From assembly GCA_903837555.1 (NCBI GenBank), contig CAILUV010000074.1, positions 56,433 to 120,432 on the forward strand: 64,000 bases of DNA, written 5' to 3'. Position 1 is the stretch's first letter; each line of letters begins with the position of its first letter. The notes under the pieces are model-generated. The model ran no database searches, was not told the DNA's origin, and saw only the letters and a program-made list of their open reading frames with translations. Of the stretch, positions 57,582 through 64,000 are shown one piece after another. The position numbers were made by a program, and so were the translations under genes. Source of the DNA: an uncultured Alphaproteobacteria bacterium. GTDB lineage: Bacteria; Pseudomonadota; Alphaproteobacteria; Micropepsales; Micropepsaceae.

Positions 57582-58950
57582 AATCCTGATCGTCGATGAC
57601 GAAGAGGATATTCGCGATCTGATCTCGGGAATCCTGAAGGACGAGGGCTATACCACCCGCGTCGCGGGCGATTCCGAATCCGCGCTGGCCGCCATCCGGG
57701 CCCGCCGTCCGCAGCTTGTCGTGCTCGACATCTGGCTGCAGGGCTCGAAGATGGACGGCATCGAGATTCTGGAAGCCATCAAGCGCGAGCAGGCAGACCT
57801 GCCGGTGGTGATGATCTCCGGCCACGGCACCATCGAAACCGCTGTCGCCTCGATCAAGAAGGGCGCTTACGATTTCATCGAAAAGCCGTTCAAGGCCGAC
57901 CGGCTGCTGCATGTGGTGGAGCGGGCGCTGGAATCGGCGCGTCTCAAGCGCGAAGTGCAGGAACTGAAACTGAAAGCGGGCGACGAGGGCGAGATGGTGG
58001 GCAACTCGCCCACGATTGCCCAGCTCAAGGTGCTGATCGACAAGATCGCCCCCACCAACAGCCGCGTGCTGATCGCCGGCCCCGCCGGGTCGGGCAAGGA
58101 GGTGGCCGCGCGCCTGATCCATGCCCGGTCGCGCCGCGCCGGCAACGCCTTTGTCGCCATCAACTGCGCCACGATGGAGCCGGACCGGCTCGAGGCCGAG
58201 CTGTTCGGGGTAGAAAGCGCGGAGGGACCACGCAAGACCGGCCTGTTCGAGCTGGCGCATAACGGCACCCTGTATCTGGACGAAGTGTCCGACATGCCGC
58301 TGGAAACCCAGGGCAAGATTTTGCGCGTACTGATCGACCAGACCTTCACGCGCGTCGGCGGCCAGGCCCGGGTGCAGGTGGATGCGCGGGTGATCGGTTC
58401 GACCACGCGCGACCTGCGCCAGGAAACCGAATCCGGCCGCTTCCGCGAAGACCTGTATCACCGCCTGAATGTGGTGCCGGTGCGCATTCCGTCGCTGGCC
58501 GAACGCCGCGACGATATCCCGGTTCTTGTCGGCCACTTCATGAAGCGGCTGTCGGCGGCGGGCGGCCTGCCGATGCGCACCATCGGCGATGACGCCATGG
58601 CGATCCTGCAAACCCATGGCTGGCCGGGCAATGTCCGCCAGCTGCGCAACATCGTCGAGCGGCTGCTGATTTTGGCCAGCGATGATGTCACCGAGGCTGT
58701 CACCGCCGACCTGCTGCCCACCGATCTGGGTTCGGGCATGGGCGGCGGCAAGTCGGGCGATCTGGTGATCTCGCTGCCCCTGCGCGAGGCGCGTGAAACC
58801 TTTGAGCGCGATTACCTGATGGCGCAGATCAACCGCTTCGGCGGTAACATCTCGCGCACGGCCGCCTTTATCGGCATGGAACGCTCGGCGCTGCATCGCA
58901 AGCTCAAGTCGCTGGGCGTGGGGTCGGCGCAGGGCATCGTTCCCAACTGA
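57550..58950 (+). CDS. ntrX: Response regulator NtrX
   Basis: The 466-residue regulator has a receiver domain with D60 (VVLDIWLQGSKMDG), an AAA+ domain and a Fis-type C-terminal helix-turn-helix. The GAFTGA loop found in NtrC is absent: after ELFGVESAEG the chain reads PRKTGLFELAHNGTLYLDEV. This is normal for NtrX in the class and implies that it does not open sigma-54 complexes. GSGKEVAARL is the Walker A. It starts at the ATG at 57550 inside the end of ntrY, and its TGA overlaps the dat ATG. Confidence 0.95.
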   Translation: MSKNGSLIASEILIVDDEEDIRDLISGILKDEGYTTRVAGDSESALAAIRARRPQLVVLDIWLQGSKMDGIEILEAIKREQADLPVVMISGHGTIETAVASIKKGAYDFIEKPFKADRLLHVVERALESARLKREVQELKLKAGDEGEMVGNSPTIAQLKVLIDKIAPTNSRVLIAGPAGSGKEVAARLIHARSRRAGNAFVAINCATMEPDRLEAELFGVESAEGPRKTGLFELAHNGTLYLDEVSDMPLETQGKILRVLIDQTFTRVGGQARVQVDARVIGSTTRDLRQETESGRFREDLYHRLNVVPVRIPSLAERRDDIPVLVGHFMKRLSAAGGLPMRTIGDDAMAILQTHGWPGNVRQLRNIVERLLILASDDVTEAVTADLLPTDLGSGMGGGKSGDLVISLPLREARETFERDYLMAQINRFGGNISRTAAFIGMERSALHRKLKSLGVGSAQGIVPN

Positions 58951-59831
58951 TGGCCAAATGGCAGCGTAATCCCACCGGCCGCATCGCCTATGTGAACGGC
59001 CGCTACCTGCCGCATGCCGAGGCGGGGGTTCATATCGAAGATCGCGCCCTGCAACTGGGCGATGGCATCTACGAGGTCACCAACGTCATCGGCGGCAAGC
59101 CCATCGACGAAGAACCCCATCTCGACCGCATGGAACGTTCGCTGCGCGAGCTGGGCATCGCCATGCCCATGGGGCGTGCCGCGCTCAAGCTGGTGATGCG
59201 CGAGATGATCGCCCGCAATCGCATCGCCAACGGCCTTCTGTATCTGCAGGTCACGCGCGGCGCAGCGCGGCGCGATCATGTGCCGCCGAAAAACCCGCCG
59301 CGCCCGACCCTGATCATCACCATGCGCGCCCAAGACATGGCCGCGCTGGCGCAGCGGATGGAGAAGGGCATCGCGGTATCCACCCAGCCGGACATTCGCT
59401 GGGGCCGCTGCGACATCAAAACGGTGCAACTGCTGCCCAACCTTCTGGCCAAGCAGGCGGCCAAACAGGCCAGCGCATTTGAAGCCTGGCTGGTCGATGA
59501 TGACGGTTATGTAACCGAAGGTGGCTCGACCAATGCCTGGATCGTGGATGCCAAGGGCACCGTCATCACCCGCGACCTGTCGAATGCGATCCTGCCGGGC
59601 GTGACACGAAAGATCATGCTGGAAGCGATGAAAGAGGCGCAGATCAGCGTGGTTGAGCGCAAGTTTACCGTGGCCGAAGCGCTGGCCGCCAAGGAGGCCT
59701 TCATCACCTCGGCGACCGGTGCCGCCCTGCCGGTGGTGGTGATAGATGGTCAGACGATCGGCGATGGCGTGCCGGGCGCGTTATCCCGTCGCATCCGCGA
59801 TTTGTATGCTGAAAAAGCAGGCATCAATTAA
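58950..59831 (+). CDS. dat: D-amino acid aminotransferase
   Basis: The 293-residue fold type IV PLP enzyme shows the D-alanine aminotransferase pattern: [15 protein letters not shown] at the N-terminus, the Schiff-base lysine in [16 protein letters not shown], then [12 protein letters not shown]. It would make D-glutamate or other D-amino acids for the cell wall, or act in catabolism. It sits between ntrX and hfq, a location where trkA is often found in other alphaproteobacteria. The start overlaps the ntrX stop. Confidence 0.9.
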   Translation: MAKWQRNPTGRIAYVNGRYLPHAEAGVHIEDRALQLGDGIYEVTNVIGGKPIDEEPHLDRMERSLRELGIAMPMGRAALKLVMREMIARNRIANGLLYLQVTRGAARRDHVPPKNPPRPTLIITMRAQDMAALAQRMEKGIAVSTQPDIRWGRCDIKTVQLLPNLLAKQAAKQASAFEAWLVDDDGYVTEGGSTNAWIVDAKGTVITRDLSNAILPGVTRKIMLEAMKEAQISVVERKFTVAEALAAKEAFITSATGAALPVVVIDGQTIGDGVPGALSRRIRDLYAEKAGIN

Positions 59832-59943
59832 GGCTGTAAAAAGACACAAAATCCCCCTTTCGCAACCGCAGCATTCCGATACACTCGACAGCCAAGATGC
59901 TTCGCGTAGTCCCCGCGCGACGGCTGAAACAATGGGCGAACCC

Positions 59944-60183
59944 ATGAGCGATAAGCAACAGAACCTTCAGGACACGTTTTTAAACGCGGTCCGCAAAAGC
60001 AAATCCGCCGTCACCATCTTCCTGGTCAATGGCGTCAAGCTCCAGGGCAACATCACTTGGTTTGACAATTTCTGCGTGCTGCTGCGCCGCGATGGCCAGT
60101 CGCAGCTCGTCTACAAGCACGCGATTTCCACCGTGATGCCGATGGGCCCGATCCAGCTTCAGGACGAACCGGCCGAAGGCTGA
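59944..60183 (+). CDS. hfq: RNA chaperone Hfq
   Basis: The 79-residue protein is a standard alphaproteobacterial Hfq: [20 protein letters not shown], Sm1 region with [21 protein letters not shown], and the Sm2 [10 protein letters not shown] motif. Hfq hexamers pair small RNAs with targets and influence nitrogen-fixation regulators in this class. I start at the ATG at 59944; an ATG at 59932 adds four residues. There is a 112-base gap after dat that probably holds its own promoter. hflX follows three bases after the stop. Confidence 0.97.
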   Translation: MSDKQQNLQDTFLNAVRKSKSAVTIFLVNGVKLQGNITWFDNFCVLLRRDGQSQLVYKHAISTVMPMGPIQLQDEPAEG

Positions 60184-60185
60184 GT

Positions 60186-61481
60186 TTGGGCACCAAGGCT
60201 TTTGTCATCCATATAGAGCCCAAGGGCCGCTCGGCATCCGCGCGCGCCTTGCGGGATGCTCAGGCGCGGCTGGACGAAGCCGTCGGGCTGACCGCCGCCA
60301 TTCATCTGGATGTGGTGGTGGCGCAGATCGCGCCGCTGGCGCGGCCCACGCCCGCGACCCTGCTGGGCACCGGCAAGGTTGAAGAGATCGCCATCATCGC
60401 CAGGGATCAGGAACCCGACGTCATCATTGTCAATGCGCACCTGACGCCGGTGCAGCAGCGCAACCTCGAGAAGGCCTGGAACAGCAAGGTGCTGGACCGC
60501 ACAGCGGTCATTCTGGAGATTTTCGGAGAGCGCGCGGCAACGCGGGAAGGGCGGCTTCAGGTCGAACTGGCGCATCTCAACTATCAACGCTCGCGGCTGG
60601 TGCGGTCCTGGACCCACTTGGAGCGCCAGCGCGGCGGCTTCGGCTTTCTGGGCGGTCCCGGCGAAAGCCAGATCGAAAGCGACCGCCGCCTGATCGCCGA
60701 ACGCATCGTGCGCATCAAGGCCGAGCTGGAGAAGGTCAAGAAAACCCGCAATCTGGGCCGCCAGGCGCGCAAGAAGGTACCGTTCCCGGTGGTGGCGCTG
60801 GTCGGCTACACCAATGCCGGCAAGTCGACGCTGTTCAACCGGCTGACCGAATCCGAGGTGCTGGCCAAGGACCTGCTGTTCGCCACCCTCGATCCCACCA
60901 TGCGGGGCGTGAAGCTGCCGCGCGGCACCAACATCATCCTGTCCGACACGGTGGGGTTCATTGCCGACCTGCCAACCGAGCTGATCGCCGCCTTCCGCGC
61001 GACCCTGGAAGAGGTGCTGGAGGCCGATGTGATCGTGCATGTGCGCGATGCCGCCCATGACGAGACAGCCGCCCAGAAGGCCGACGTGCTGGCCGTGCTG
61101 GCGGAGCTGGGGGTGCCGCCCGATCGCCCCATGCTGGAAGTGCTGAACAAGATCGACCTGCTGGAGCCCGAACAGCGGGCAGGGCTCCTGGACCGGACGG
61201 GCGACACCATCGCCGCCTCGGCCCTGACCGGCGAAGGAATCCCGGCGCTGCGGGCTGCCTTCGAGGCCAACGTGACACGTGACAACATCACGCTGTCCCT
61301 GAAACTGGATGCGTCCGACGGCAGCGCGCTGGCCTTTGCCTATCGCCACGCCCAGGTGCTGGACCGCAAGGATCGTGGCGAGAAAATCAGCCTGTCCTTG
61401 CGGATACACCCAGACGATCTCAGCCGGTTTGAAAGCCGCTTTCCCAGGAAAATCGTGCTGGAGCAGGGTGCTGCACCGTAA
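60186..61481 (+). CDS. hflX: Ribosome-associated GTPase HflX
   Basis: HflX splits stalled 70S ribosomes, especially after heat shock. The 431-residue product has the N-terminal HflX domain (GTGKVEEIAIIARDQEPDVIIVN), the linker GFGFLGGPGESQIESDRRL, and the G domain with GYTNAGKSTLFN (P-loop), LSDTVGFIADLP (G3) and NKIDLLEP (G4). The start is TTG at 60186, just after the hfq stop; no better codon is near. It is convergent with mazG, with three bases between stops. Confidence 0.96.
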   Translation: MGTKAFVIHIEPKGRSASARALRDAQARLDEAVGLTAAIHLDVVVAQIAPLARPTPATLLGTGKVEEIAIIARDQEPDVIIVNAHLTPVQQRNLEKAWNSKVLDRTAVILEIFGERAATREGRLQVELAHLNYQRSRLVRSWTHLERQRGGFGFLGGPGESQIESDRRLIAERIVRIKAELEKVKKTRNLGRQARKKVPFPVVALVGYTNAGKSTLFNRLTESEVLAKDLLFATLDPTMRGVKLPRGTNIILSDTVGFIADLPTELIAAFRATLEEVLEADVIVHVRDAAHDETAAQKADVLAVLAELGVPPDRPMLEVLNKIDLLEPEQRAGLLDRTGDTIAASALTGEGIPALRAAFEANVTRDNITLSLKLDASDGSALAFAYRHAQVLDRKDRGEKISLSLRIHPDDLSRFESRFPRKIVLEQGAAP

Positions 61482-61484
61482 TCT

Positions 61485-62300
61485 TCATTCCGGAGATGAA
61501 GGTTTTTTCTCCAGCGCCTTGGCGTCCTGCCACAGGGATTCCATGTCCTGAAGGCTGGCGGCGCCGGGCGTGATGCCGCGCGCGGCCAGGCTGGTTTCGA
61601 TATGGCGGAAGCGGCGGGTGAACTTGGCGTTGGCAGACCTGAGCGCGGCTTCGGGATCGACCTTCAGGTGCCGGGCCAGGTTGGCCACCACGAACAGCAG
61701 GTCGCCAATCTCTTCCTCGCGCTCGGCTTGGGTGGCGGCCTGGGCGACTTCCCGGGCTTCCTCGGTGATCTTGTTGATCACCAGTTCGGCATTGTTCCAG
61801 TCAAATCCGACGGTTGAAGCGCGGCGTTGAAGCTTTTCGGCCCGGGTCAGGGCGGGAAGGGCGCTGGCCACATCGTCCAGCAGCCCGGTCTGGCCGGCCT
61901 TGGCGCGCTCCGTCTCTTTCAGCTTTTCCCAGCTATCCTTCTGGGCGGCCGCATGGGCTTTGGCGGCCTCGCTGCCGAAAACATGGGGGTGCCGCCGGAT
62001 CATCTTGGCGGTCACCGCCTCGACCACGTCGCCGAAATCGAACAGCCCGGCGTCCTGGGCCATCTGGGCATGAAACACGACCTGGAAGAGCAGGTCGCCC
62101 AGTTCGCCCGGCAGCGCCTTCAGCTCGCCATCGGCAATGACGCTGGCGACTTCATAAGCTTCCTCGATCGTGTACGGCGCGATGGTCGCGAAGGTCTGCT
62201 CGCGATCCCACGGGCAACCATCCGGCGCGCGCAACCGGCGCATGACGTCAAGAAGCACCGCGATGTCACGGCTGGGTTTGAGTTCGGAGGGATTCGTCAT
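61485..62300 (-). CDS. mazG: Nucleoside triphosphate pyrophosphohydrolase MazG
   Basis: MazG hydrolyses (d)NTPs to NMP and PPi and lowers ppGpp-related stress signals. The 271-residue protein has two MazG domains: ELGDLLFQVVFHAQMA (near 75) and EEEIGDLLFVVANLARHL (near 205), with the metal-binding EEAYEV and EAREVAQA boxes. I start at the ATG at 62300 (MTNPSELKPSRDIAVLLDV). Its AT-rich upstream gap (62350-62395) separates it from two tiny plus-strand genes. Confidence 0.95.
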   Translation of the reverse strand: MTNPSELKPSRDIAVLLDVMRRLRAPDGCPWDREQTFATIAPYTIEEAYEVASVIADGELKALPGELGDLLFQVVFHAQMAQDAGLFDFGDVVEAVTAKMIRRHPHVFGSEAAKAHAAAQKDSWEKLKETERAKAGQTGLLDDVASALPALTRAEKLQRRASTVGFDWNNAELVINKITEEAREVAQAATQAEREEEIGDLLFVVANLARHLKVDPEAALRSANAKFTRRFRHIETSLAARGITPGAASLQDMESLWQDAKALEKKPSSPE

Positions 62301-62433
62301 GGCCCATTGGAGGGACGGGCTGCCGGGGCCGCAAGCCAGCATATCCCCGCAGCTAATAATTTATCGTATAAGTAATATTATGAGAAATTACAGAGGGCCT
62401 GTCGGGAAATGAGCGCCCGGCGTACAAGCGCGC

Positions 62434-62577
62434 ATGGAAAAAACGCCCACGAAGCCGCCAGCGGCTCCCAATGCCAAACCCAAGATGAGTCCGCGCCCGC
62501 CCACCACCAAGGCCAAACACGCCGCCTTCAAGCGGTCGAACAGGACATCCTTCAAGCCGGCGCCGCGCAAAAGCTAG
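62434..62577 (+). CDS. Putative tiny basic protein (47 aa), Lys/Pro-rich
   Basis: ATG at 62434 opens a 47-codon frame ending at a TAG (62575-62577). The product holds 9 Lys, 4 Arg and 10 Pro with only one acidic residue (MEKTPTKPPAAPNAKPK at the start, SFKPAPRKS at the end). Third-codon-position GC is about 75%, in line with coding here. The overlapping frame from 62409 reads Gln/His-rich and looks like a shifted shadow. No strong ribosome binding site is seen. The composition is like histone H1-type tails or other nucleic-acid-binding peptides. No family is recognised. Confidence 0.45.
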   Translation: MEKTPTKPPAAPNAKPKMSPRPPTTKAKHAAFKRSNRTSFKPAPRKS

Positions 62578-62631
62578 AACCGGCAGCGTGCTCGGCGCGT
62601 TGCTATGGGTGTATCTCAGGCAGAACCGTGC

Positions 62632-62754
62632 ATGGCCAAAGCGCCCGTCAAACGTCCCAAGCCCAAACCAGCGCCCAAGGCTGTGAAAGCCGTGAAGCGC
62701 AAAAAGGCTAGCGAGAAGCTGGTTGCCAAGCTAGACGAAGGACCGCTGTACTGA
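62632..62754 (+). CDS. Putative tiny basic protein (40 aa), Lys-rich
   Basis: ATG at 62632 opens a 40-codon frame with 11 Lys and 2 Arg, beginning MAKAPVKRPKPKPAPK and ending KLDEGPLY with a TGA at 62752-62754. An in-frame ATG at 62605 would add nine residues. It follows a similar tiny basic gene by 54 bases, so the pair may be paralogous or of common type. No ribosome binding site is clear. The frame ends three bases before the stop of the convergent TPR gene, which fits real gene packing. Confidence 0.45.
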   Translation: MAKAPVKRPKPKPAPKAVKAVKRKKASEKLVAKLDEGPLY

Positions 62755-62757
62755 CCG

Positions 62758-63324
62758 TCAGCTCTGGCCCGGCTTGCGCGTAACCACGAAATCCTTCAGC
62801 CGGTCGCTGGCCAGCTTGAAGCTGGAATCTTGGTCCAGCGTCTTCTTGTAGTCGGCATAGGCCTCCGGGTAGCGGCCAAGATAGTCCAAGGCCAAGGCGC
62901 GGTTGTAATAACCGATCGCGGCAAAGCTCATGCCCAGGGCCATCCCTTTGTCGATCTGCACGATCGCCTCGTGGAACTGTTTTTTGCGTATCAGCATGGA
63001 CCCCAGATTGACGTAAGAATCACCCAGGCTGGGATACAGCCGGATGGCAGCCTTGAAGTCGGCCTCGGCCTTGTCCACCTGGTCCAACGTGTTCAGTAGC
63101 ACGCCGCGATTGCCATAGGTCGCAGCCCTGTCACGTAGAGTCAGCGGATCATGTCTGAGCGCTGTATTGCATATCTGCACGCCCTCACGGGGCTTCACGC
63201 CTGCCTTGGCGGCGACAAAGCAGTTATGCGCCATGCCGGCTGTGGTCGAGACTATAATCTGGGCTGGGGCCGCCATCGGCGCCAGCGCCAATGCGGCGGC
63301 AAGAAACGCAAATTGAAACTTCAT
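62758..63324 (-). CDS. Exported TPR-repeat protein
   Basis: From the ATG at 63324 the 188-residue product has a signal peptide (MKFQFAFLAAALALAPMAAPAQ) and about three tetratricopeptide repeats: RAATYGNRGVLLNTLDQVDKAEADFKAAIRLYP, DSYVNLGSMLIRKKQFHEAIVQIDKGM, and GYYNRALALDYLGRYPEAYADYKKTLD. TPR proteins mediate protein contacts; no partner is visible. Two Cys near residues 35 and 52 could form a disulfide in the periplasm. The longer frame to 63447 runs over the divergent cupin promoter and is unlikely. Confidence 0.8.
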   Translation of the reverse strand: MKFQFAFLAAALALAPMAAPAQIIVSTTAGMAHNCFVAAKAGVKPREGVQICNTALRHDPLTLRDRAATYGNRGVLLNTLDQVDKAEADFKAAIRLYPSLGDSYVNLGSMLIRKKQFHEAIVQIDKGMALGMSFAAIGYYNRALALDYLGRYPEAYADYKKTLDQDSSFKLASDRLKDFVVTRKPGQS

Positions 63325-63353
63325 GCCCGAACTCCAGGGTAAAGTTGCCACTG

Positions 63354-63359
63354 TATAAT
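63354..63359 (+). promoter_or_regulatory. Possible -10 box for the cupin gene
   Basis: A perfect TATAAT lies at 63354-63359 in the gap between the divergent TPR and cupin genes. No -35 is found at 16-18 bases on the plus strand. On the minus strand the same bases give TATTAT, so it may serve either gene. Confidence 0.35.
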
Positions 63360-63445
63360 ACACCCGGTCGCGAGGCCTGGCATGGATTGTTTTGGCGGGG
63401 GCTTTGGGACAAGGGTCCTGCAACAATTTTTTTTGAGAAGGAACC

Positions 63446-63895
63446 ATGAAGCCGTCTCACAAGTTCATCGGGCTGGTAATCGCCGTCCTCGCCTTGAGTA
63501 CCGCCCTGCCCGCCGCCGCCCAGACCCAGCATCCGGTCAAGCACTACAGTTCCGGCGCCGACGTGGCCGCCATGATCGCCAAGGCCAAGGCCAGCGGCGG
63601 CAACATGAACATCCTGATCGCCAATGACGAAGGCTATCCGGTGATGATGGAGTTCCGCGTCAAGCAGACCAATGCCTCCAACCATCCCACCCAGTCCGAG
63701 CTGGTCGAGGTGCTGGACGGAAGCTGCGTGCTGGTGACCGGCGGCAAGCTGGTCAATGGTGCGATTGAAGGCGGCACCTCGCGCCCGATCGCCAAAGGCG
63801 ACTATGCCCTGATCCCGTCCAACACCCCGCACTGGTTCACCAACCCGCAGGGCCTGGCACTGATGACCATCCACATGCCGGTCCCCGCCAAGTAA
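63446..63895 (+). CDS. Exported cupin-domain protein
   Basis: The 149-residue product has a signal peptide (MKPSHKFIGLVIAVLALSTALPAAAQ) and a small single cupin: a first motif region with NASNHPTQSELVEVLDGSCVLVTGG and a second with PIAKGDYALIPSNTPHWFTN. The conserved His/Glu metal ligands are partly present (H in SNHP, E in SELVEV, H in NTPHWF). Substrate and activity are unknown; periplasmic location is expected. GAAGGA lies upstream (about 63436-63441). Confidence 0.8.
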   Translation: MKPSHKFIGLVIAVLALSTALPAAAQTQHPVKHYSSGADVAAMIAKAKASGGNMNILIANDEGYPVMMEFRVKQTNASNHPTQSELVEVLDGSCVLVTGGKLVNGAIEGGTSRPIAKGDYALIPSNTPHWFTNPQGLALMTIHMPVPAK

Positions 63896-63902
63896 GCGAG
63901 CC

Positions 63903-64000
63903 TCAGTCGAGGGCGAAGACGTACAGCATGTTGCCGGTGGCGGGACGGTGGACCTCTTTCAGCAGCGCCGTGGGCTTGGCCTGCGGGCTGCCGCCGCCCA
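63903..64000 (-). CDS. 3' end of an unidentified gene
   Basis: A minus-strand frame is open across the last 98 bases and ends with TGA at 63903-63905. The visible C-terminus reads KPTALLKEVHRPATGNMLYVFALD. It converges with the cupin gene, with seven bases between. The ending LYVFALD suggests a beta-strand closing a domain, but the family cannot be told from this much. Confidence 0.5.
   Translation of the reverse strand, partial: GGGSPQAKPTALLKEVHRPATGNMLYVFALD

Noticed and set aside
62409..62711. 100-codon frame across both tiny basic genes
   Set aside because: It is Gln/His-rich, as expected from a one-base shift of Lys/Pro codons, with poorer third-position GC. The two short frames are preferred.

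Overview
The window reads as a contiguous piece of chromosome from a GC-rich alphaproteobacterium. The diagnostic signs are gene neighbourhoods typical of that class: S4 protein-fdxA-carD; cobS-cobT with a J-domain partner; grxC-nitrilase-DUF1178 next to ubiG; lysC-ptsP-rodZ-ispG-prfA-prmC-DUF4167-clpB; and cinA-pgpA-ispDF beside ntrBC-ntrYX-dat-hfq-hflX-mazG. Genus cannot be assigned from the sequence alone. Coding density is very high. Many neighbours share start/stop bases (ATGA, GTGA, TTGA), and several convergent pairs overlap at their 3' ends.

Layout. 1-4.8 kb (minus): carD start, 7Fe ferredoxin, S4 RNA-binding protein, a SUV3-like helicase gene cut by an in-frame TAG, and a DUF3108 exported protein. 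5-6.2 kb (plus): rpmB and a VUT-family membrane protein. 6.3-9.8 kb (minus): aerobic cobaltochelatase subunits CobT and CobS with a zinc/J-domain protein. 9.8-16.9 kb: bolA, a CorC-like protein, aroB-aroK, xerD, accA, a CsgG-like exported protein and CorA. 17-24.9 kb: secA, argJ, a sugar-transferase-like protein, OsmC, MutT, a methyltransferase, a frameshifted comF and grxC. 25-27.7 kb: GlcG/HbpS-like protein, nitrilase, DUF1178, ubiG. 27.8-39 kb (plus): lysC to clpB. 39-46.6 kb: M23 peptidase, S1/P1 nuclease, PHA depolymerase, GST, Fur-box-controlled bfd-bfr and an acyl-ACP/CoA synthetase. 46.6-50.3 kb: Tat-type enolase-superfamily enzyme, lipA, COQ10/RatA protein, SGNH-like hydrolase. 50.3-62.3 kb: cinA, pgpA, ispDF, two nitrogen two-component systems, D-amino acid aminotransferase, hfq, hflX, mazG. 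62.4-64 kb: two tiny basic proteins, a TPR protein, a cupin and the 3' end of an unidentified gene.

Functionally this is mostly core metabolism: aromatic amino acids (aroB, aroK), arginine (argJ), aspartate family (lysC), isoprenoids (ispDF, ispG), ubiquinone (ubiG, COQ10), lipoate (lipA), fatty acids (accA), cobalamin (cobST), iron storage (bfd-bfr), storage polymer use (phaZ) and nitrogen regulation (ntrBC, ntrYX, ptsP, hfq). I see no CRISPR array, prophage, insertion sequence, rRNA or tRNA.

I do not see a convincing undescribed multi-gene system. The points most worth a second look are three possible lesions in core genes (helicase TAG, comF frameshift, bfr start), a palindrome-rich 5' leader ahead of the DUF4167 gene, a decayed duplicate of the secA SEC-C tail, two adjacent tiny Lys/Pro-rich genes, and a terminator hairpin inside coding sequence.
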